19,033 nt of DNA from Ktedonobacterales bacterium (GTDB taxonomy: Bacteria; Chloroflexota; Ktedonobacteria; Ktedonobacterales; JADMIN01). The stretch lies in assembly GCA_025935235.1 (NCBI GenBank), contig JAICVT010000042.1, positions 1-19,033 of the forward strand, in the 5' to 3' direction. Positions 1-10,481 of this stretch are shown here, in pieces. The notes beneath the pieces were generated by a model that searched no databases, was not told where the DNA came from, and was given only the letters and a program-made list of their open reading frames with translations. Each line of letters starts with the position of its first letter. The stretch's first letter is position 1. A program made the position numbers and the translations under genes.

Positions 1-99
1 TAGACGTTTCTACCGAACAAGGGGACACAATATCTGGTGGAATGCAGCGACGACCGTTCGTGGCGGGGTCGAGTGTGCCTGCAAAGCGACGAGGAATCG

Positions 100-1353
100 T
101 CAGGCGTTCGCTGGCTGAAGGATCAGCGGCGCGCCGCAATAGGGGGCCAGCGCAGCGGGCAGCGCCACCGAGCCATCGGCGCGCTGGCCGCACTCCAGCA
201 GCGCCGCCAGTGTCCGCCCGATCGGCAGCGCCGAGCCGTTCAGCGTGTGCGGATAGGCGGCTGGCGCGCCGGGGCGTGGGCGGTAGCGCAGACTCAGCCT
301 CCGTGCCTGAAACGCGCCGCAGTCGCTGACCGAGCTGATCTCGATGTAGCGTCCCTCACCCGCCAGCCAGACCTCCAGATCGAAGGTGCGCGCGGCGCTG
401 AAGGGCAGCTCGCCCGCGCACAACTCCACGACGCGATAAGGCAGCTCCAGGCGGCGCAGCAGCGCCTCCGCCGAGGCCACCATCGCTGCCAGCGCCGCGT
501 CCGACGCCTCCGGCGCGACGATCTGCGCCAGCTCTACTTTGCCAAACTGGCGCTGGCGCAGCAGCCCGTGCGTGCGCGCGCCCGCTGAGCCAGCCTCGCG
601 CCGGTAGGCCTGGGTAAAGGCGGTGTAGCGCAGCGGCAGCGTGGCGGCGCCGAGCGTCTCGCCCGCGTGGAGGGCTGTCAGCTGGGCCTCGGCGGTTGGG
701 CTGAGGTAGAGACTATCGGCGGGTAGCGTGAAGAGGTCGTCGGCATGTTTCGGCAGGTGGCCTGTGCCGACGAGCGTCTCAGCCAGCAGCAGGTCGGGCG
801 GCGCGACCTCCACATAGCCCTCGGCGCGGTGGGAGTCGAGCATCAGATTAGCCAGCGCCCGCGCCAGCCGCGCGCCCGCGCCCATCAGCAGCGGAAAGCG
901 CGCCCCCGACATGCGGGTAGCGCGCGGCAGATCGAGCATGCCCAGCCGCGCGCCGATCACATCATGCGGCTGCGGCGCGAAATCGAAGCTGGGCCGCTCG
1001 CCCCACTCGCGCACGATGCGGTTGGCTGTGGCGTCGGCGCCATCCGGCGCGCGTGGGTCAGGGATGTTTGGCAGCATGAGCGCCAGCGCCCGCCCGCGCT
1101 CGGCCAGTGCGTCTAGCGCCCGCCGCGTCGCCTTCATCTCGGCGCGCGACTGCGCCTGCCCTGGGTCGTGCGCAGCGGCCAGTTGGCGCGCCTCGGCGGC
1201 CCGCGCGTCGAAGCGTGTCGCGGCCGCACGGCGCTCCGCATCGAGCGCTAGCCACGCATCCAGCGCCGCCAGCGTCTCGGCGTCGGCGTGGCGGCGTCGC
1301 AGCGCCTCGCGCGCTTGCTCTGGCTGGGCGCGCAGCCACCGCTCGCTCAGCAT
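100..1353 (-). CDS. serS: Seryl-tRNA synthetase
   Basis: Class II aminoacyl-tRNA synthetase that charges tRNA-Ser (and tRNA-Sec where present) with serine in the cytosol. The 417-residue product matches the usual bacterial length of about 420-430. Residues about 28-95 form the Ala/Arg/Glu-rich helical arm that contacts the tRNA. The catalytic core follows: the serine-binding TAE at 220-222, motif 2 around RREAGSAG (251-258) running into QFGKVE (269-274), the EISSVSD/FQARR segment (338-352), and motif 3 NGSALPIGRT (372-381). The usual motif-2 loop TRG reads THG here. An in-frame ATG seven codons upstream (1374) is rejected because family members begin at MLSERWLR-like sequence and the GGGGTGAGGTG just before 1353 serves as ribosome-binding site. 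It probably shares a transcript with the acylase 94 bp upstream, although a palindromic repeat lies between them. Bases 1-99, downstream of the gene, show no recognisable gene. The call is secure from the motifs. Confidence 0.96.
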   Translation of the reverse strand: MLSERWLRAQPEQAREALRRRHADAETLAALDAWLALDAERRAAATRFDARAAEARQLAAAHDPGQAQSRAEMKATRRALDALAERGRALALMLPNIPDPRAPDGADATANRIVREWGERPSFDFAPQPHDVIGARLGMLDLPRATRMSGARFPLLMGAGARLARALANLMLDSHRAEGYVEVAPPDLLLAETLVGTGHLPKHADDLFTLPADSLYLSPTAEAQLTALHAGETLGAATLPLRYTAFTQAYRREAGSAGARTHGLLRQRQFGKVELAQIVAPEASDAALAAMVASAEALLRRLELPYRVVELCAGELPFSAARTFDLEVWLAGEGRYIEISSVSDCGAFQARRLSLRYRPRPGAPAAYPHTLNGSALPIGRTLAALLECGQRADGSVALPAALAPYCGAPLILQPANA

Positions 1354-1354
1354 C

Positions 1355-1446
1355 ACCTCACCCCCCAACCCCACTCGCCCAGCGAGAGCGTAGGCTTTCT
1401 ATGCTCCCCCTCTCCACTGAGTGGAGAGGGGGCTGGGGGGTGAGGT
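1355..1446. repeat. Palindromic intergenic repeat (CTCACCCCCC type)
   Basis: An outer inverted repeat joins 1355-1370 to 1431-1446 (16 bp arms, one mismatch: ACCTCACCCCCCAACC against GGCTGGGGGGTGAGGT). Inside it is a perfect 12-bp hairpin, CCCCCTCTCCAC (1406-1417) with loop TGA and GTGGAGAGGGGG (1421-1432), and a small CTCGC/GCGAG hairpin at 1374-1386. It begins 1 nt after the acylase stop codon and ends at the serS start, so the outer arm supplies the serS ribosome-binding site. A partial copy follows the SCO gene at 10440-10476. Repeats of this composition are common between genes in Chloroflexota genomes (recalled, not searched). It may end or attenuate the acylase transcript or protect its 3' end. 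Confidence 0.8.
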
Positions 1447-1447
1447 C

Positions 1448-4021
1448 TCACTTCGGCTTCAGGGTCAGCAGCGAGGCGGTCTGCTTCGCCACCGCCGCTG
1501 GCGAGTAGTCCATCTTCTGGTAGGTATTGGTGTTCCATAGCGGCACGAGGTCCTGGTAGTGTTGCGAGAAGGGCTGACCCGACTCGCCCGTCGTGGTCAC
1601 CCACAGCGAGTTGTCCAGGTTGGCGAGGTCTATGATCTCGCGCATGGACGAGACGGTGTGCTGGGCGTAGCTCGGCGGGTCGGCGGTGAAGTCGCCATCG
1701 CCGCCGACGCTGACCGTCACGCTATCCCCCGGACGCGAGACTGGCGCCACTCCGAAGATCAGGTTGAGCGGGGTCACCGAGGCCAGCGGATGCGCGAAGG
1801 TCGCCGAGTGCATCTGGCCCCACTGCCAGGTCGAGGTATCCGGCCCAAACTGCTTCTGGAGCTGCCCATAGGCGTCGCTCATCGCTTTGGCGATCGCTTT
1901 GTCACGGCTGGCGCTGGCGTTCGAGGCGTTCTGGATGCCGAAGAAGGGACCAGTTGGCAGGCTGGTCAGCGCGATCAGCGCCGAATAGATCTCACTGGCG
2001 GAGGTGTTGCTCTGGTAGACGCCGTAGAGCTTTTTGCCCAGCACTGGCTCGAACGTCTCGCGCGCCAGATCGCCCGCCGTCACCTCGAACATACTGGTGG
2101 CCACACTCTCGCGCGTCATCTGGAAGTTCCAGTTTTGCAGGAGGGTTGCGGCGCGTGCGGCGTCCCCACCAGCGGCCTGCCCGGCGGCGATCAGGCGCGG
2201 GGTCAGCGTGGCAGCGGCCTCGTTATAGACATCCGCCTGGATCGTCTCGTAATCCTTCGGCGTGATGTTGCTCATGCTGGAGAGCAGATCAACGATGCGC
2301 CGCGCGCGATAGCCCTGGTCCCAGTCGTTGGTGACGTACTCGGGATAATTGTCATCAACGATTTGCTGGTTGGCGGTGGCGATGATGTGTGTTGGCGGGT
2401 CGAAGAGCGTCGGCATGGCGCTCTGTGGCACGTAGCCCTGCCACTCATAGGTCGAGACGCTGCCATCCACCGGCCCCAGCCGATTCGCCGCCGGGCGCAG
2501 CGGGAGCAGCCCTGACATGCGATAGCCGATGTTGCCATCTACGTCGGCATAGACGAAGTTCTGGCTGATCGAGATATGGTTGACGGCGCTGATGAACTGA
2601 TTCCAGTTGAGCGCCTGATCGAGCTGGAAGAAGCCCTGGAACGAGTAGCCAGGCAGCAGCGCCGTCCACTTCAGCGCCAGCGGTGGCATGCCCTTGACAT
2701 CGCTGACCACGCCGTTGATGAGCGGGCCGTGCTGTGTGCTGCTGACGGTGATCGTGACGGGGCTACCGCCGCGCACGTCAATCGTCTCGCGGCGCGAGGT
2801 GAGCGCGAGCCAGCTCCCGTTATAGAGGTACTCGCCGGGATGCCCCTTGGGGTCGAGCGTCTCGGCGTAGAGGTCGCTGTTGTCGGCGCCGACATTAGTC
2901 ACGCCCCACGCGATGCGCTGGTTGTGGCCGATGACGATGCCCGGATCGCCGGGGAACGAGAAGCCGATGGCGTTCATCCCGCCGCCATTCAGCGCGATCT
3001 CATACCAGATCGAGGGCATCGCGATGCCCAGGTGCGGATCATTCGCCAGCAGAGGCTCGTGCGAGGCGGTCAGCGAGCCATCCACCACCCAGTCGTTGCT
3101 GCCAATGGAGTCGCGCAGTGGGCCGAGCAGATCATGCACGACCTGCGCGCCGGTGAAGAGCGAGACGGGCAGCGTGCGGAAGATGGCGAGCTGGCCAGGC
3201 GCTACCGTCGTGGGCGCCGGAACCTGACCAACGCCGACGCCGCTGGAGGTGATCGGCGCGGCGGTGTTGGGCGTATCGGCGAAGAGCGTCGGGTTGGTGA
3301 CAGGATAGCTGGGGAAGAGCGCGCTCTCGACCCCTGGCCCGGCCTTGGCGATGATGAGCGCGCGCGTGTATTTGACGTACCACGAATTGTCGAGCGAGAA
3401 GGCGACCACGCGCCCGTAGGCCAGGCTATCCAGCGGCGTCCACGGCTGCCACTTGATGCCGAGGATGGCGAATTCCAGCGGCAGCGAGTTCGGATGTGCG
3501 GCGACGAAGGCGTTGATGCCATCGGCGTAGGCCTGCAACTCCGTCCGCACCGCCGGATCGAGCGCATTCACCTCGACCTTCGCCGAGGCGTAGAAATCGA
3601 GCGTCCGCAGGAAGGCGTCGGCGTCTACCAGGCTGTTCTGGTCGCCCGCGCCAAAGAGCGCCGCGAGCTTGCCCTGCGCGACGCTGCGGTTGAACTCCAT
3701 CTGGAAGAGGCGATCCTGCGCGGTGACGTAGCCCTGAGCGAAGAACAGATCGTGCTGGTTCCGCGCGGTAATGTGCGGCACGCCCCAGGTATCGCGCGCG
3801 ACGGCGACCTGCTCCTGGAGTCCGGCCACCGTCAGCGAGCCGCTGGTCTGGGGCAGGGTCTGCTGCACATAGAAGACGCCGACGCCCGCCAGCAGGATGA
3901 CAATGCAGAGCAGCACGGTCAGCCCGATCAGCGCGCCGCGCGCCAGCCGACGCAGCCCACTCTGGCCGCCACGCGCCGAGCCACGTCGCTCTGCGGCGCT
4001 CACTTCACTCTCAGCGCTCAT
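1448..4021 (-). CDS. Penicillin acylase family N-terminal nucleophile hydrolase, membrane-anchored
   Basis: This is a penicillin amidase (peptidase S45) family precursor of 857 residues. Such enzymes hydrolyse amide bonds in beta-lactams, N-acyl homoserine lactones or other acylated compounds outside the membrane after self-cleavage into two chains. A basic cytosolic N-terminus and one hydrophobic helix (about 30-52) suggest a membrane anchor or uncleaved signal. The alpha-chain signature DTWGVPHI...AQDRLFQMEFNR lies at 77-112. The autocleavage/nucleophile site is GSNDW, with Ser308 the predicted nucleophile and new N-terminus. Further family motifs are ANDPH (326-330), HNQRIAWG (366-373), YADVDGNIGY (491-500) and the oxyanion TAN with Asn551. 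Nothing is missing or broken. The ATG at 4021 has GGGAG 6-7 nt upstream. The substrate cannot be deduced, and penicillin, AHL and aculeacin acylases share these motifs. serS follows on the same strand. Confidence 0.93.
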   Translation of the reverse strand: MSAESEVSAAERRGSARGGQSGLRRLARGALIGLTVLLCIVILLAGVGVFYVQQTLPQTSGSLTVAGLQEQVAVARDTWGVPHITARNQHDLFFAQGYVTAQDRLFQMEFNRSVAQGKLAALFGAGDQNSLVDADAFLRTLDFYASAKVEVNALDPAVRTELQAYADGINAFVAAHPNSLPLEFAILGIKWQPWTPLDSLAYGRVVAFSLDNSWYVKYTRALIIAKAGPGVESALFPSYPVTNPTLFADTPNTAAPITSSGVGVGQVPAPTTVAPGQLAIFRTLPVSLFTGAQVVHDLLGPLRDSIGSNDWVVDGSLTASHEPLLANDPHLGIAMPSIWYEIALNGGGMNAIGFSFPGDPGIVIGHNQRIAWGVTNVGADNSDLYAETLDPKGHPGEYLYNGSWLALTSRRETIDVRGGSPVTITVSSTQHGPLINGVVSDVKGMPPLALKWTALLPGYSFQGFFQLDQALNWNQFISAVNHISISQNFVYADVDGNIGYRMSGLLPLRPAANRLGPVDGSVSTYEWQGYVPQSAMPTLFDPPTHIIATANQQIVDDNYPEYVTNDWDQGYRARRIVDLLSSMSNITPKDYETIQADVYNEAAATLTPRLIAAGQAAGGDAARAATLLQNWNFQMTRESVATSMFEVTAGDLARETFEPVLGKKLYGVYQSNTSASEIYSALIALTSLPTGPFFGIQNASNASASRDKAIAKAMSDAYGQLQKQFGPDTSTWQWGQMHSATFAHPLASVTPLNLIFGVAPVSRPGDSVTVSVGGDGDFTADPPSYAQHTVSSMREIIDLANLDNSLWVTTTGESGQPFSQHYQDLVPLWNTNTYQKMDYSPAAVAKQTASLLTLKPK

Positions 4022-4072
4022 ATCCCGCTCCCGCTCTCAGCAACGACATGCGCGATGGTCTCGCGTGCTGAT

Positions 4073-4101
4073 AGTCTAGCAGGCGACCCATGCGGCGGCA
4101 A
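4073..4101 (-). promoter_or_regulatory. Candidate sigma-70-type promoter of the acylase gene
   Basis: Read on the minus strand, TTGCCG (4101-4096) is followed after exactly 17 bp by TAGACT (4078-4073). Each hexamer matches four of six consensus bases. Transcription would begin near 4066, about 45 nt before the acylase ATG. The region is GC-rich, so chance matches are possible, but position and spacing are right. Confidence 0.4.
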
Positions 4102-4119
4102 TAGGGCGCCGCGCCTGAC

Positions 4120-4143
4120 GGTGGTTCGCTCTGGTGGTTCGCT
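4120..4143. repeat. 11-bp direct repeat in the divergent promoter region
   Basis: GGTGGTTCGCT occurs at 4120-4130 and again at 4133-4143, a period of 13 bp. It sits between the divergently transcribed acylase and membrane-protein genes, just upstream of the acylase promoter candidate. It could be a pair of regulator half-sites or a simple duplication. No known operator was recognised. Confidence 0.5.
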
Positions 4144-4224
4144 GTCACCCGCGCGCCTGGTCGCACGTAAAACGGTGGATGATGGGACTCCATCCGCGCC
4201 GTGCATCCGCGCGCTGCCTCGCTG

Positions 4225-4251
4225 GTAGCGCCTCGCGGTGAAAGGCGCTAC
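4225..4251. promoter_or_regulatory. 9-bp perfect inverted repeat upstream of the membrane-protein gene
   Basis: GTAGCGCCT (4225-4233) and AGGCGCTAC (4243-4251) are perfect inverted arms separated by 9 nt. The element ends 54 bp before the start codon of the downstream plus-strand gene and overlaps a weak TACACT -10-like hexamer at 4249-4254. It could be an operator or a hairpin in the 5' leader. It has no run of T after it, so it does not look like a terminator. Confidence 0.5.
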
Positions 4252-4305
4252 ACTACTACAGAGATGGCGCCGCACTACTGGCCTGTGTCAGAGGAGCGAA
4301 TCGCG

Positions 4306-4903
4306 ATGACTAGTCCGACGCAACGCACCAATGCCGAGGAGGCCCGGAAGGAACTGCTGGCGACCATCCATGCCAGCCGCGAGCTTGGCCCTGAAATGGA
4401 TGATGCGCTCACTGACCGCTTCATGGAGCAGCTGGCGACCCTGCGCCCGGCCAACAGCTTTGACACGGCGGCCACTCGCGGCAAGTTTGCAGCGCTGCTG
4501 CAGAGCGCACGTGGTAGCGACCCACAGGCCGATGGAGCGCTGGCCGACAGCTTCCTGGCGAATCTCCATCCGCCGCGCCTCGACCCGCAGCCATATGCCT
4601 ACGGTGGCGTGCCCGCTCCGATGGAGTACGGCCCGCTGGTGCGCTATCGCGGCGATGCGTTCGCGCAGGTCGCGCCGCTGATCCTGTGCGCTGCTGTGCT
4701 GATCGTGGCGCTGTGGGTCTCCCAGGGTCAGTTGTGGTGGCTGGTCTTCTTCGTCCCCGCCATCTTTGGGATTGGTCGGAATGGCCGCCAACGGCAGCAG
4801 CGCCGTCTCCAGCGCGAGCAGTGGCGCTCCCAGCGCAATGACCGCATCCTGAACCGAGACGACATCAACAATCCGCGCCTGCCACCGCGGCGCCCACCTG
4901 AGA

Positions 4904-4911
<8 letters not shown>
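4306..4911 (+). CDS. Hypothetical two-helix membrane protein with internal repeat
   Basis: I do not recognise a named family for this 201-residue protein. The first 90 residues contain a degenerate tandem repeat: ELGPEMDDALTDRFMEQL (26-43) resembles GSDPQADGALADSFLANL (70-87), each preceded by a short helical stretch. A Pro/Tyr-rich linker (88-110) leads to two close hydrophobic segments (about 121-138 and 142-157), forming a hairpin in the membrane. A strongly basic Arg/Gln-rich tail (158-201) follows. Similar ELGPE-type repeats occur in uncharacterised Chloroflexota and actinobacterial membrane proteins (memory, not searched). An ATG at 4201 is in frame, but GAGGAG nine bases before 4306 decides for the shorter form. 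The stop overlaps the convergent nifJ stop region by 8 bp, so the two transcripts run into each other. Its role is unknown; the repeat might be a helical interaction module. Confidence 0.75.
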
Positions 4912-8596
<3,685 letters not shown>

Positions 8597-8819
8597 GATC
8601 ATTCTCCTGCCGCTGACGCGCGCCTGGTTGGCGTGTTTCCTCTAGTGTCGGCAGGAGCCATCACGGCGGTATCACACGGAGACGCCCTCCTATCACAACG
8701 CGGTGTCAAACGGCGCTCGCTATCTATGGATTGGACGACACTGCACGATGGGACGCGATCCGCCATGCGCATGTAGCGGGCGATGGCGTGTGAGCGGTGC
8801 GAGAGACGGCTGAGCGCTG

Positions 8820-8848
8820 GCAAAGTCGCTAATGACGTGCAAAGTCGC
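8820..8848. repeat. 10-bp direct repeat GCAAAGTCGC, 19-bp period
   Basis: GCAAAGTCGC occurs at 8820-8829 and 8839-8848, about 225-250 bp upstream of the nifJ start and about 100 bp from the 3' end of the receiver gene. The spacing is just under two helical turns. It could be a pair of binding sites for a regulator of nifJ. No family was recognised. Confidence 0.55.
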
Positions 8849-8861
8849 GCCACGTGGCGCG
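8846..8861. promoter_or_regulatory. 16-bp perfect palindrome
   Basis: CGCGCCACGTGGCGCG reads the same on both strands without a spacer. It overlaps the second copy of the adjacent 10-bp direct repeat. With no loop and no T-run it fits an operator better than a terminator. In GC-rich DNA a palindrome of this length is still unlikely by chance. Confidence 0.5.
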
Positions 8862-8947
8862 GCTTCGGGGCAGAGCCAGCCGCATAGGACTCCAGGATCG
8901 AATCGAATACTGCTCTGTCGCCTTCAGCGCACATCCGCGTCTCGCAG

Positions 8948-9445
8948 TCAGGCGCCATCGAGCGCATATCTGGTCAACGTGATCTCCGTCGCTGGCTGTT
9001 GGGCGCCATGCCTGCCCGCCAGCGTCAGGTACGCCTCGATGGTACAGGCGTCGCACGGCTTGCCGATGACGCCCGCGCCCAGCCGGGCGAGCAATTTGCC
9101 CAGCGCCCACTCGACATCCTCAGGGGTGGATGAGATCACCGCGAAGATGTGCGAGCGCGCCAACGCTGGATCTTCCAGCAGAGCGCCGATCAGCGAGGCG
9201 AAGCCCCGCCCGTCCAGCGTCTGTCCATACGCCTCGACATTAAAGAACAGCGCGCAGGGACCATCGCTGGCGCGCAGAGCCGCCAGCGCCTCAGCAGTGG
9301 CGCCGAGCATCCGCGTCTGGTAGCCAGAGCGCGCAAGCAGGTCGCACAGAGCCTCACTGGCTCCTCTGTCTTCATCGAGGATGTAGACGACCTTCACCGG
9401 TTCCAATGGTTGACTGACGGGTTGGCGCGGTATGCGAACTGACAT
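8948..9445 (-). CDS. Stand-alone pseudo-receiver domain protein (response-regulator fold)
   Basis: This 165-residue protein is a single receiver (CheY-like) domain with no output domain. Residues 18-24 (VVYILDE) are the first strand, followed by acidic Asp24/Glu25/Asp26. The strand ending in LFFNV places Asn69 where the phospho-acceptor Asp should be. Ser105/Ser106/Thr107 and Lys129-Pro130 match the conserved Ser/Thr and Lys. The Asp-to-Asn change predicts that it is not phosphorylated normally. Directly after Lys-Pro comes Cys131-Asp-Ala-Cys134, an unusual CxxC; two more Cys are at 34 and 64. The ATG at 9445 has GGAG about nine bases upstream. It lies between a thioredoxin-like gene and nifJ on the same strand. 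The receiver fold is fairly sure from strand/helix pattern and KP motif; any redox-sensing role is inference. Confidence 0.7.
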   Translation of the reverse strand: MSVRIPRQPVSQPLEPVKVVYILDEDRGASEALCDLLARSGYQTRMLGATAEALAALRASDGPCALFFNVEAYGQTLDGRGFASLIGALLEDPALARSHIFAVISSTPEDVEWALGKLLARLGAGVIGKPCDACTIEAYLTLAGRHGAQQPATEITLTRYALDGA

Positions 9446-9600
9446 GGCGCGCTCTCCGGCTGGGACGCGCGGCCCGCTACGTTACGGCGCGTCGTTCATG
9501 GCGCGCTCCGGCGCGTACCGATGTCATAGCCGGGGCGGCTCACATCCAGCGCTCGAACCGGGGACATGGTCTCTCGGCGTTCTCACAAAACGGCGCCGAG

Positions 9601-9630
9601 CGGGGCAAGCGGGGCAAGCGGGGCAAGCGG
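9601..9630. repeat. Short tandem repeat, 9-bp unit, about 3.3 copies
   Basis: The unit CGGGGCAAG is repeated three times exactly (9601-9609, 9610-9618, 9619-9627) and followed by CGG. It lies in the gene-free stretch between the tlpA-like gene and the receiver gene (9446-9680), outside any credible reading frame. Slippage could make copy number variable between strains. The same stretch also holds a 7-bp inverted repeat (9573-9579 with 9594-9600). Confidence 0.75.
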
Positions 9631-9680
9631 CTGTCCGACTGGGGAACGCGGCGTGGCGGAGAGCACAGGCGCGCGATGCT

Positions 9681-10349
9681 TTACTTCATCGCCGTCTGGA
9701 TGCCTGCTGTGAGCTTCTGCTGGGTGATCTGGCCGACGTTCTGATCTACGATCTGGCCCGCGCTATTGATGAAATAGGTGTCGGGGACGCCGATCAGGCT
9801 GTAGTCTACCACCGTCTGGTTGGTGGTCGTGACACCCGCTAGATACGTCACGTCATGCTGCTTGATGAAGGCGTCGCCATCCGCCTGTGTGGTGTAGAGC
9901 GCGACGCCGAGGAAAATGACCCCCCGCGCCTGGTAGGCGGCGTTGGCCTGCTTGAAGAGCGGCGCTTCGAGCTGGCAGGGATAGCACGACCCCTCCCAGA
10001 AATTCAGCACGACCGGATGCCCGCGCAGGCTCGCCAGCGTCATCTGTTGGCCCGGATGCTCTGTCCACGCGGTGAAGGTGATGTTGGGCGCCGTGCGCCC
10101 CACCAGGGAGATGCCCATCGTCCCTGGCGGCACGGAATGCGCCTGCGTGTTGGCAGTCGAGATGCGGCTGAGCAGCAGGATGGCCAGCAGAATCACCACC
10201 AGCCCAGCGCCAATGGCGCCGACCACCCGCAGCGAGCGCGCCCGCTGTGGCGTCTGCGGCGTCGGCGGCGTCGGCTGGCGCTCTGGCTGCGCCCTGCCCG
10301 CTGGATGCTCCCGCTGGGTGGGGTTGGCCTGCTCCGCTGGGCTTGCCAT
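9681..10349 (-). CDS. TlpA/ResA-like membrane-tethered thioredoxin
   Basis: Extracytoplasmic thiol-disulfide oxidoreductase of the AhpC/TSA-Redoxin (TlpA/ResA) type, 222 residues. A long Pro/Gln/Arg-rich cytosolic N-terminus is followed by one membrane helix (about 41-62) and a thioredoxin fold outside. The active site is Cys122-Tyr-Pro-Cys125 in WEGSCYPC, a variant of the usual CxPC. The cis-Pro loop is GVPDTYFI (187-194) with Pro189. Such proteins reduce the cysteines of apocytochrome c or, beside oxidase genes, of SCO and CuA before copper loading. The position behind a SCO gene and oxidase genes points to the second role. An ATG at 10364 is in frame but lacks a ribosome-binding site; the one at 10349 has GGGAG nine bases upstream. 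The thioredoxin call is firm; the partner is inferred. Confidence 0.88.
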   Translation of the reverse strand: MASPAEQANPTQREHPAGRAQPERQPTPPTPQTPQRARSLRVVGAIGAGLVVILLAILLLSRISTANTQAHSVPPGTMGISLVGRTAPNITFTAWTEHPGQQMTLASLRGHPVVLNFWEGSCYPCQLEAPLFKQANAAYQARGVIFLGVALYTTQADGDAFIKQHDVTYLAGVTTTNQTVVDYSLIGVPDTYFINSAGQIVDQNVGQITQQKLTAGIQTAMK

Positions 10350-10439
10350 CCGCTCTACTCCCATAGTCCGCGCATTCCGCTTGCGCCTACGCGCCTGCCA
10401 TAAAGCGCCCCCTCCCAGCGCCGCAATCCCTGCTCTGGG

Positions 10440-10476
10440 TTCCCCTCCCTGAAGGGGAGGGGGCAGGGGGAGAGGT
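10440..10476. repeat. Second, partial copy of the G/C-rich intergenic repeat
   Basis: TCCCCTCCCT, GAA and GGGGAGGGGG (10441-10463) form a G/C-only stem with a slight bulge. The following CAGGGGGAGAGGT (10464-10476) matches the outer arm CTGGGGGGTGAGGT of the repeat at 1355-1446. It ends 5 bp from the SCO stop codon, the same place and orientation relative to the upstream gene as in the other copy. It could act as a terminator or 3'-end stabiliser between the SCO and TlpA-like genes. Confidence 0.65.
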
Positions 10477-10481
10477 CCGCG

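Larger units (their letters stand above)
8597..8947. promoter_or_regulatory. Gene-free region upstream of nifJ with repeated elements
   Basis: No gene is seen in these 351 bp. They hold the upstream region of nifJ (minus strand) and the 3' flank of the receiver-domain gene. On the minus strand TGTGATA occurs at 8697-8691 and 8676-8670, 21 bp apart, with a further GTGAT at 8664-8660, 11 bp on, so the copies lie on one DNA face. A TTGACA hexamer lies at 8709-8704, but no convincing -10 is found 16-18 bp after it. Farther upstream are a 10-bp direct repeat and a 16-bp palindrome, listed separately. Confidence 0.5.

Noticed and set aside
1..99. A gene end or RNA gene at the left edge
   Set aside because: No frame with conserved sequence, no cloverleaf and no clear terminator were seen in this short flank.
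2576..4228. 550-residue open frame on the plus strand opposite the acylase
   Set aside because: Antisense to the acylase, Arg/Glu-rich, no recognisable motif and it crosses the promoter region.
8668..8697. CRP/FNR operator
   Set aside because: The TGTGA units are in direct orientation, not the inverted TGTGA-N6-TCACA arrangement, so no known operator can be named.
9573..9600. Terminator after the TlpA-like gene (CTCGGCG...CGCCGAG)
   Set aside because: The 7-bp arms have a 14-nt loop and no following U-run on the minus strand, so it is too weak to call.
9601..9630. CRISPR-like array
   Set aside because: The 9-bp unit is directly tandem with no spacers; it is a simple sequence repeat.
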